Shown here one piece after another: positions 1-6,777 of a DNA stretch of 37,405 bases; the stretch's first letter is position 1, and every line of letters starts with the position of its first letter. Source of the stretch: Bacteroidaceae bacterium (lineage in GTDB: Bacteria > Bacteroidota > Bacteroidia > Bacteroidales > Bacteroidaceae); assembly GCA_017469685.1 (NCBI GenBank), contig JAFUFW010000080.1, forward strand, positions 1 through 37,405, written 5' to 3'. A model generated the notes under the pieces. The model was not told the origin of the DNA and searched no databases. It worked only from the letters and a program-made list of their open reading frames with translations. A program made the translations under genes and the position numbers.

Positions 1-50
1 CTCCCTCCTCTCCAGCAGAATAATAATCCTCTTATTTCCCTTCCTTTGCA

Positions 51-2177
51 ATGAATATACCCTTTGTCTTCCGTCCTGTTTTTTCTGCGTGGGTTGTATC
101 CTCGCTTCTCCTTCTTCTCCCCATATCTTCCGTTCTCGGACAGACGGCCTATGACTACTCCCGCCTTAGCGGCGAACGTCTTGGCCGTGGCGTAGTAGCC
201 TTCCGTACCACTCCTGACAGTGTCTGCGTACAGTGGCGCTACCTTCCCAGCGAACCCGAGGACGTTAGTTTCGAAGTCTTCCGTAACGGCCGTCTAATAG
301 CGACACGTGGAGCAAATGAGTCAACATTCCTAATGGACTATTACCCAGAGAGCGTCCATGCTGAGTACTTCGTACGCCCAGTTTACAAGAACGGGCGCGT
401 GCCATCCGACCTTAATAAAGAAACCGTACCCTTCTACACTGGCAAGTGGACCCTCCCCGCTCATGCGCCCATTGGCTACGTTGACATTCCTCTCACTCCT
501 GTTGCAGCTCCAGAAGGCGTTAGTTATAATGCCAACGATGCCACGATGGCTGACCTCGATGGCGACGGACAGATGGAGATTGTCCTCAAATGGGATCCAT
601 CCGACTCCCGCGACAACAGCCAGAGCGGCATCACCTCGCCCACCATTCTTGAAGCCCTTCGCCTCGACGGCACATCCCTCTGGCGCATAAATCTCGGTCG
701 TAATATCCGCAGCGGTGCCCACTATACCCCCTTTATCGTCGCCGACCTCGATGGCGACGGCTGTGCAGAGCTCCTTGTTCGCACCTCCGACGGCACCATC
801 GACGGTACAGGCTCCGTCCTCGGCGACCCCAAGGCAGACCATGTCCGCTTTCCCGACCATGGTGAGTATCAGGCCAACGGCAACCCTCGCGAACAGTTCC
901 GTGGACCGGGATGGCCTGACAATATGGACCGCAAGGCACGTCGAGGCGGCTTCATCTATAAAGGTCCCGAGTGGGTCACCTGCTTCGACGGGCGCACAGG
1001 TAAGGCGCTGTCTACCGTCGACTACATCCCCGAACGCGGCGACATAAGCGCCTGGGGCGACAACTACGCCAACCGCAGCGACCGCTTCCTCGCCGCCTGC
1101 GGCTATCTCGACGGTGAGCATCTTTCCGCTATCTTCTGCCGTGGCTACTACACCCGCACCGTCCTTGCTGCCTACGACTTCGACGGTAAAGAACTAAGTG
1201 TGCGCTGGGTCTTCGACACCAACGATGCCGACAAGCGTTCCTACGCCGGACAGGGCAACCACAACCTGCGCGTGGGCGACGTGGATGGCGATGGCTACGA
1301 TGAGATCACCTACGGCTCCATGGCCGTTGACCACGACGGCACACCACTCTACAACACAGGCTTCGGCCACGGCGATGCCATGCACCTCACTGCCTTCTTC
1401 CCGCCTACGGGCAATGTGGTTGGAGGTTCTCCCGCCGACAATGCTCTCCAAGTTTGGGACTGCCATGAGAACAAGCGCGACGGCAGTGACTTCCGCGACG
1501 CCCGTACCGGCGAAGTCCTCTTCCAGATCCTCTCAAACAAAGACGTAGGCCGTTGTATGGCAGCTGACATTGACCCCACGAACCCTGGCCTCGAGATGTG
1601 GTCGTCGGCCTCAGGCGGCATCTGCAACGTCCGCGGCGAAGTCATCGACAGTACCGCCCGCATCCCCATTAATTTCGGCATCTGGTGGGATGGCGACCTC
1701 CTGCGCGAACTGCTCGATCACGAAACCATCAGCAAGTATCGTCCGTCTCTTACATCGCCAGTGCATGGCGACACTCCCATAAAGGGCTACAACGGCGACA
1801 CCCAGGAAGGCGAAGCCGGCAAGGCACACTACGACTTCAGCGGCAGCGCTGCATGCCAGCCACTCTTTAAGATGGAGGGCTGCGCCTTCAACAACGGCAC
1901 CAAGTCCAATCCTGCCCTCTGTGCCGACGTCCTTGGCGACTGGCGCGAGGAAGTGCTCTGCCGCACCGCCGACAACCAGCACCTTCGCCTCTATATCACC
2001 CCCATCCCCACCAAGTACCGTTTCCACACCTTCCTCTCCGAACCCGTCTATCGCCACAGCGTGACCATGCAGAACGTCGGCTACAACCAGCCCACCAACG
2101 TCGGTTTCTACTTCGGCGCCGAACTCGAAGGCAGCGGTCTCCTTTTCCGCGGCTGGCAATTCAATACGGAGAAATGA
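51..2177 (+). CDS. Secreted rhamnogalacturonan lyase, polysaccharide lyase family 11
   Basis: A 708-residue protein matching the PL11 (YesW/YesX-type) family, which cleaves the rhamnose-galacturonate backbone of rhamnogalacturonan I by beta-elimination. An N-terminal signal peptide runs to about residue 31 (hydrophobic stretch ending SSVLGQ). The body has a fibronectin-like N-terminal part (about 40-130) and then the eight-bladed propeller region, with calcium-loop motifs of the DxDGDG type at 168-173 (DLDGDG), 232-237 (DLDGDG) and once more near residue 410 (DVDGDG). The length is typical for the family when it lacks extra modules. The start is the only ATG before the signal peptide. It lies only three bases after TTCCTTTG, a near-match to a -7 box, so a very short leader is possible but unproven. 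The GH97 gene follows after 71 bases on the same strand, supporting joint use on pectin. Whether it is endo- or exo-acting cannot be told by eye. Confidence 0.93.
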   Translation: MNIPFVFRPVFSAWVVSSLLLLLPISSVLGQTAYDYSRLSGERLGRGVVAFRTTPDSVCVQWRYLPSEPEDVSFEVFRNGRLIATRGANESTFLMDYYPESVHAEYFVRPVYKNGRVPSDLNKETVPFYTGKWTLPAHAPIGYVDIPLTPVAAPEGVSYNANDATMADLDGDGQMEIVLKWDPSDSRDNSQSGITSPTILEALRLDGTSLWRINLGRNIRSGAHYTPFIVADLDGDGCAELLVRTSDGTIDGTGSVLGDPKADHVRFPDHGEYQANGNPREQFRGPGWPDNMDRKARRGGFIYKGPEWVTCFDGRTGKALSTVDYIPERGDISAWGDNYANRSDRFLAACGYLDGEHLSAIFCRGYYTRTVLAAYDFDGKELSVRWVFDTNDADKRSYAGQGNHNLRVGDVDGDGYDEITYGSMAVDHDGTPLYNTGFGHGDAMHLTAFFPPTGNVVGGSPADNALQVWDCHENKRDGSDFRDARTGEVLFQILSNKDVGRCMAADIDPTNPGLEMWSSASGGICNVRGEVIDSTARIPINFGIWWDGDLLRELLDHETISKYRPSLTSPVHGDTPIKGYNGDTQEGEAGKAHYDFSGSAACQPLFKMEGCAFNNGTKSNPALCADVLGDWREEVLCRTADNQHLRLYITPIPTKYRFHTFLSEPVYRHSVTMQNVGYNQPTNVGFYFGAELEGSGLLFRGWQFNTEK

Positions 2178-2248
2178 TATAAGAATATTGGAACAAATAG
2201 GTTAAAAAGCATCATTAAGCAAAGGTATAAATTAAATTTCAATATACA

Positions 2249-4309
2249 ATGAAGCAAGCTGCGAAACTATCATTTATCATCTCATTGTTTATCATTTCTG
2301 CGCCAGCTATGGCGCAGACAACGCGCGTCCTTTCCCCAGACAGCCTCACCTACCTCGACGTGAAGCTCACTGACGGCAAGCTCTCGTACTCCGTAGGTTA
2401 TCGCACCGTGGCGAAAGCTAAGAAGAAAGGAGCGAAGGCTGACACGCTCGACGTGCCTGTGCTCCTCGATTCGCCACTCGGCGTCTATACCAACGTGGCA
2501 GACTTCTCGAAGGACCTCACACTCGTTGAGACACTGCGTCCCGAAGCTGCCATCAGGCACAGCTACCACCTTCGTCAGGGTAAGCAGAGCGAGATCAACA
2601 GCGAGGAGAACGGCCTCGGTCTTGTCCTTACCACGCCGAAAGCCAAGAGGAGCGGCGTGCTGATGGCCGTGCAGTTCAGCGTCTTCAACAATAATGTCGC
2701 CTACCGCTACCGCTTCCTGCAAGGTGGCGAGACCAGCTCCATCGTCGTTACAGGCGAGGCTTCCGGCTTCCGCCTGCCCACCGACGCCACCGCCTTCATC
2801 TGTCCGCAGAGTGACCCCATGATTGGCTGGAAGCGCACCAAGCCCAGCTACGAGGAATATTATATCTGGGATGAGCCCGCCACCACTCGCAGCCAGTATG
2901 GCCACGGCTGGACCTTCCCCTGCCTCTTCCGCATCCCTTCCTCTTCCTCCTGGCTCCTCATCTCCGAGACCGGCGTCAGCTCCTCTTACTGTGCCAGCCA
3001 CCTCTCTGACGCCACCCCCGACGGCCTCTTCACCATCGCCTTCCCCATGGAGGGTGAGAACAACGGCTTCGGCAGCACCGGCGCGCAGCTCGGTCTTGGC
3101 AACTGCAAGACCAACGGGCACGATGAAGCCGCGGGCTTCACGCCCTGGCGCACCCTCACCTTCGGCCCGTCGCTGAAGCCCATAGTGGAGACTACTATCA
3201 CTTGGGACGTCATCGATCAGCTCTATGAACCGAGTATCGACTACCAAGGCTCGCGCAACACTTGGTCGTGGATTCTCTGGCAGGACGAGAGCATCAACTA
3301 TGACGACCAGGTGGCCTTCATCGACCTCGCCGCCTCGCTCGGCTGGGAAGGCTGCCTGATTGACGGCGGCTGGTACGAGCACATCGGCCGCGCAGGCATG
3401 GAGAAGCTCTTCGCCTACTGCAAGCAGAAAGGTGTGCGGCCCTGGGTGTGGTACAACTCTAACGGCGGCTGGAACGATGCCCCGCAGTGCGCCCGTCAGT
3501 GCATGCATAATCCCATCGTCCGCAAGCAGGAGATGCGGTGGTTGCGCGACGGTGGCGTAGCAGGCATTAAGGTCGATTTCTTCGCCGGCGACAAGCAGGA
3601 GACCATGCGCCTCTACGAAGGCATCCTCTCCGACGCCAACGACTTCGGCATCCAGGTCATTTTCCACGGCTGCACCCTCCCCCGTGGCTGGGAACGTATG
3701 TACCCCAACTACTGCGGCTCCGAAGCCGTGCTCGCTTCTGAGAACCTCTACTTCGGCCAGGCCTTCTGCGACATGGAGGCTCGTCACGCCACGCTGCATC
3801 CCTTCGTGCGCAATGCCGTCGGTTCGATGGAGTATGGCGGCACCGTGCTCCAGCGCCGCCTGCACCGTGAGCCAAACAAGGGCAACACGCGCCGCACCTC
3901 CGACATCTTCGAGCTCGCCACCGCCATTGCTTTCCAGAGTTCCGGACAGAACTTCGCCCTCACTCCCCGCAACCTCACGGAGCAGCCCCAGTTCGAGCTC
4001 GACTTCATGCGTCAGGTGCCCACCACGTGGGACGAGACCCGCTTCATTGACGGCTACCCAGGCAAGTACATCGTCCTTGCCCGCCGCCATGCCGACCGCT
4101 GGTACATCATCGCTATGAATGCTGAGGACCAGGCAAAGGCTCTCACCATCGACCCGAGTGTGCTTGGCGATTCTGTAGGCAGGTCTCTCACAACGCTCCT
4201 TCACGACGGCATTGATGGGAAGAGTCCTCAGTTATCTCCGCTCAAATTGGATAAGCGTGGTCATTTAAGTATTAAATTACAGTCCCAGTGCGCTGCCGTA
4301 ATATATTGA
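2249..4309 (+). CDS. GH97 family glycosidase (probable alpha-galactosidase type)
   Basis: A 686-residue secreted enzyme with a signal peptide (residues 1-23, ending APAMAQ), the N-terminal beta-sandwich of GH97 (about 25-300), a TIM barrel (about 300-590) and the C-terminal beta domain. GH97 contains inverting alpha-glucosidases (SusB) and retaining alpha-galactosidases. The sequence GIKVDFF puts Asp443 where the retaining subgroup carries its nucleophile, and Glu498 lies 55 residues later, the spacing I recall for the nucleophile/acid-base pair of the characterised retaining enzyme; Glu492 is nearby. That favours a retaining alpha-galactosidase-like enzyme, but this is inference from motif spacing. 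Cytoplasmic or other glucosidase function would need the extra glutamates of SusB. It follows the PL11 lyase by 71 bases and precedes the glutaminase start by 14 bases, so all three may be cotranscribed. Confidence 0.9.
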   Translation: MKQAAKLSFIISLFIISAPAMAQTTRVLSPDSLTYLDVKLTDGKLSYSVGYRTVAKAKKKGAKADTLDVPVLLDSPLGVYTNVADFSKDLTLVETLRPEAAIRHSYHLRQGKQSEINSEENGLGLVLTTPKAKRSGVLMAVQFSVFNNNVAYRYRFLQGGETSSIVVTGEASGFRLPTDATAFICPQSDPMIGWKRTKPSYEEYYIWDEPATTRSQYGHGWTFPCLFRIPSSSSWLLISETGVSSSYCASHLSDATPDGLFTIAFPMEGENNGFGSTGAQLGLGNCKTNGHDEAAGFTPWRTLTFGPSLKPIVETTITWDVIDQLYEPSIDYQGSRNTWSWILWQDESINYDDQVAFIDLAASLGWEGCLIDGGWYEHIGRAGMEKLFAYCKQKGVRPWVWYNSNGGWNDAPQCARQCMHNPIVRKQEMRWLRDGGVAGIKVDFFAGDKQETMRLYEGILSDANDFGIQVIFHGCTLPRGWERMYPNYCGSEAVLASENLYFGQAFCDMEARHATLHPFVRNAVGSMEYGGTVLQRRLHREPNKGNTRRTSDIFELATAIAFQSSGQNFALTPRNLTEQPQFELDFMRQVPTTWDETRFIDGYPGKYIVLARRHADRWYIIAMNAEDQAKALTIDPSVLGDSVGRSLTTLLHDGIDGKSPQLSPLKLDKRGHLSIKLQSQCAAVIY

Positions 4310-4323
4310 TTAAAAGTCATACC

Positions 4324-5238
4324 ATGAACTATCAGAGAATATTAGAACAGGTAATCAATCAAACCGATCCACTTGTTGCTGTAGGGCATCAAGCAGATTA
4401 TATTCCCGCGTTGGCCGAGGTAAACCCCGACCAACGCGGGATTTGTTTACATACACTTTCGGGTGAACAATATGCCGTCGGCGATTCCGACGTACGTTTT
4501 TCCATTCAGAGTATCTCCAAGGTTTTTGCTCTTGCCATGGCGCTAAGTCTCGAAGGCGACAATCTGTGGACACGTATGGGCAAGGAACCATCGGGCACGG
4601 CTTTCAATTCGCTCTTTCAGCTGGAGTTGGAGCATGGCGTTCCACGCAATCCTTTTATCAATGCAGGTGCCATCGTAATGGCCGACATCCTTGTGTCGCA
4701 CATGCTTGATCCCGAACACGATTTCTTGGCCTTTGTGCGTCGCTTGGCGGCCAATGAAACGATCAACTATAATCGCTTGGTTGCATTCTCCGAACGGTCA
4801 ACGGGCTATATGAATGCTGCCATAGCCAATCTGCTTAAGTACCATGGCAACATTCATAACAATATAGAGCGAGTGTTGCAATTCTACTGCATGATGTGCA
4901 GTATCGAGATGAGCTGCAACGAACTTGCCACTGCATTCCTGCCTTTTGCCGACCATCTACGTCCCTTCTCGTTTGGAGGTGTCGAGCTTACTTCGTCGCA
5001 AGTGAAGCGGATGAATGCCATTATGCAGACGTGTGGCTTTTACGACGAGGCTGGCGAGTTCTCATATCTCGTAGGGCTGCCAGGCAAGAGTGGAGTCGGC
5101 GGTGGCATTGCGGCTATTCACCCTCAGCACTATGCCGTAGCGGTCTGGAGTCCGAGACTGAACGAGAAGGGAAACTCTGTAGTCGGGATGAAAGCCTTGG
5201 AGCTGTTGACGACAGAGACAAAGGAATCCATATTCTGA
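4324..5238 (+). CDS. glsA: Glutaminase, serine beta-lactamase-like fold
   Basis: A 304-residue glutaminase that hydrolyses L-glutamine to glutamate and ammonia in the cytoplasm. The family's Ser-x-x-Lys catalytic pair is visible as Ser63-Lys66 in QSISK; other family signatures are NPFINAGAI, the SERSTGYMN stretch and GLPGKSGVGGG near the C-terminus. No signal peptide. I chose the ATG giving MNYQRIL because a longer reading would begin inside the GH97 coding region; this start gives the usual family length of about 300-310. Only 14 bases separate it from the GH97 stop. It is convergent with asnA, whose stop lies two bases away, so ammonia-releasing and ammonia-using enzymes are neighbours; whether that pairing is functional is inference. 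Confidence 0.95.
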   Translation: MNYQRILEQVINQTDPLVAVGHQADYIPALAEVNPDQRGICLHTLSGEQYAVGDSDVRFSIQSISKVFALAMALSLEGDNLWTRMGKEPSGTAFNSLFQLELEHGVPRNPFINAGAIVMADILVSHMLDPEHDFLAFVRRLAANETINYNRLVAFSERSTGYMNAAIANLLKYHGNIHNNIERVLQFYCMMCSIEMSCNELATAFLPFADHLRPFSFGGVELTSSQVKRMNAIMQTCGFYDEAGEFSYLVGLPGKSGVGGGIAAIHPQHYAVAVWSPRLNEKGNSVVGMKALELLTTETKESIF

Positions 5239-5240
5239 GC

Positions 5241-6278
5241 TTATATTAAAGGTATTCCGGCTCGCCGGCATTCGGCCCGCATCGGTTCGGGCCAGATGCT
5301 CGATTGTGTCTCGCCGATGTGAGCCTTGTGGAGCAGTATCATGCAGAGGCGGCTCTGCCCTATGCCCCCGCCGATGCTCAGTGGCAGCTCGCCGTTGAGT
5401 AAGCGGCGGTGGAAGTATAGTTGTCGCCGCTCCTCTTTGCCCTGCAGTGCCAGTTGGCGCTCCAGGGCTTCTTTGTCAACACGTATACCCATTGACGATA
5501 GCTCGATGGCGCGGCCAAGCAGGGGATACCACACGAGCAGATCGCCGTTGAGGCCATTGAAGCCGTCGGCGTTGGGCGTCGACCAGTCGTCGTAGTCGGG
5601 TGCTCGCAAATCGTGCTCGCTGCCGTCACCGAGTTTACCGCCTATGCCAATGATGAACACGGCACCATAAGCCTTGCAGATTGCATCCTCGCGCTCTTTA
5701 GGCGTAAGGGAGGGGTACTGGCGTCGCAGCTCCTCACTATGGATAAAATGTACCTCCTCTGGCAGGAAGGGGGTGAGCTGGGGGTACATCTCCGAGAGAT
5801 AGTACTCGGTGCGCAGTATGCACCCGTAGATGCGCTCTACAGTGCGGCACAGGTAGCGCAGAGTGCGGTCTTCGCGCGTCATTGTGCGCTCCCAGTCCCA
5901 TTGGTCAACGTAGATTGAGTGCAGGTTGTCGAGCTCTTCGTCGGCGCGCACGGCATTCATGTCGGTCACGACGCCGAAGCCTGGCTTCACTTTATATTCA
6001 GCCAGCGTGTTGCGCTTCCACTTGGCCAGCGAATGCACTATTTCGGCCGGCGCGTCGTCCATGTCCTTGATAGGGAAAGTGACGGCGCGCTCCACGCCGT
6101 TGAGGTCGTCGTTCAGTCCGAGCCCCTTGAGCACAAACAGCGGTGCGGTGACGCGGCGCAGGCGCAGCTCGCTACTCAGCGAGTTGAGGAAGAAGTCCTT
6201 GATCTTCTTGATGGCCAGTTCTGTCTGTTGCAGGTCGAGAGCAGGTATGTAGTTGCTCGGGGTAATCAGTTTGCTCAT
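5241..6278 (-). CDS. asnA: Aspartate-ammonia ligase (asparagine synthetase A)
   Basis: A 345-residue AsnA, which makes asparagine from aspartate, ammonia and ATP. It is related to class II aminoacyl-tRNA synthetases. Recognised stretches include the N-terminal QQTELAIKKIKDFF, the FPIKDM and VDQWDWE segments, YGAVFIIGIGG in the middle, and GGGIGQSRLCM near the C-terminus (motif 3-like, with the ATP-binding arginine). The length is close to the usual 330-345. A complete promoter lies upstream (6311-6342), giving a short 5' leader. The gene ends two bases from the convergent glutaminase stop, with no obvious hairpin between them, so the two transcripts probably run into each other. Confidence 0.96.
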   Translation of the reverse strand: MSKLITPSNYIPALDLQQTELAIKKIKDFFLNSLSSELRLRRVTAPLFVLKGLGLNDDLNGVERAVTFPIKDMDDAPAEIVHSLAKWKRNTLAEYKVKPGFGVVTDMNAVRADEELDNLHSIYVDQWDWERTMTREDRTLRYLCRTVERIYGCILRTEYYLSEMYPQLTPFLPEEVHFIHSEELRRQYPSLTPKEREDAICKAYGAVFIIGIGGKLGDGSEHDLRAPDYDDWSTPNADGFNGLNGDLLVWYPLLGRAIELSSMGIRVDKEALERQLALQGKEERRQLYFHRRLLNGELPLSIGGGIGQSRLCMILLHKAHIGETQSSIWPEPMRAECRRAGIPLI

Positions 6279-6310
6279 TATAAATGATGTTTTTCTGTCG
6301 TTTTGTGCGG

Positions 6311-6342
6311 CAAAGGTATGACTTTGCTGTCACTTTGCCAAA
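6311..6342 (-). promoter_or_regulatory. Promoter of asnA
   Basis: On the minus strand, -33 box TTTG (6339-6342), 20-base spacer, and -7 box TACCTTTG (6311-6318). This fits the Bacteroidetes housekeeping consensus TTTG-N19-21-TAnnTTTG. It would leave a leader of about 25-30 bases before the asnA start. Confidence 0.75.
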
Positions 6343-6585
6343 TATTTAGCCTAAAATTAAGCTTTTATTACTCCAAAACTCAAAATAGGCATAACTTTTG
6401 ATGCAATTCTGCTACTTCAATCGAAAAGTTTTCCTTTAGTAATTTGCTCAGACGGGCCCTCAAAGGGCTAAACAGATGACTCTTTCCTGATGAAATCCGG
6501 GCTATTTCGAGTTGTCTCGGAGAAACTTTTTTAGCTTTCTCTGAAATATTTCTTCATTCTTTGCGCTTCATTGGTCATTTATTTG
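6343..6585. other. Intergenic stretch between asnA promoter and tRNA-Arg promoter
   Basis: About 240 AT-rich bases between divergent transcription units, part of a gap of over 300 bases without a coding gene. I see no credible reading frame. A small hairpin (GCCCT-CAA-AGGGC, 6456-6468) is the only clear secondary structure, and it lacks a following T-run. No function assigned. Confidence 0.5.
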
Positions 6586-6593
6586 TACCTTTG
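6586..6593 (+). promoter_or_regulatory. -7 box upstream of tRNA-Arg
   Basis: TACCTTTG, an exact match to the TAnnTTTG box, placed so that transcription would start a few bases before the mature tRNA at 6605. A TTTG lies 22-23 bases upstream, slightly farther than usual, so the -33 box is less certain. Confidence 0.65.
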
Positions 6594-6604
6594 CAACCGC
6601 AAAA

Positions 6605-6678
6605 GGCTCCGTAGCTTAGCTGTATAGAGCGTCGGATTCCGGTTCCGAAGGTCGCGGGTTAGAATCCCGCCGGAGTCA
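6605..6678 (+). tRNA. tRNA-Arg, anticodon CCG
   Basis: A complete cloverleaf: acceptor stem 6605-6611 with 6671-6677 (seven pairs, one G-U), D stem 6614-6617/6627-6630, anticodon stem TCGGA/TCCGA (6632-6636/6644-6648), anticodon loop TTCCGGT with CCG at 6639-6641, variable loop AGGTC, T stem GCGGG/CCCGC, discriminator A at 6678. It reads arginine CGG codons. CCA is not encoded. The T loop reads TTAGAAT instead of TTCGAAT, and the D loop has G-T where G18-G19 is normal, so position 19 is T and position 56 is A; the two changes keep a Watson-Crick pair. Confidence 0.95.
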
Positions 6679-6702
6679 CACACATTATTATATATATAAA
6701 GC

Positions 6703-6742
6703 ACGAAGCGCAAGTGGGGGATGACAACCACTTGCGCTTCGT
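6703..6742 (+). terminator. 15-bp perfect inverted repeat after tRNA-Arg
   Basis: Arms ACGAAGCGCAAGTGG (6703-6717) and its exact reverse complement (6728-6742), with a 10-base loop, followed by CGTTTT. The stem is strong and sits 25 bases after the tRNA, so a terminator for the tRNA transcript is the simplest reading, though the T-run has only four bases. It also lies 35 bases before the GH43 start and could act as a leader structure there. Confidence 0.6.
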
Positions 6743-6777
6743 CGTTTTACAAGGGCATTCATAAAAAACATCGGTAT

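Noticed and set aside
2282-4204. Long minus-strand open frame (640 codons) opposite the GH97 gene
   Set aside because: Its translation is Val/Glu/Ala-rich without domains, and the plus-strand frame is a clear GH97 enzyme; GC-rich third positions remove stops on the other strand.
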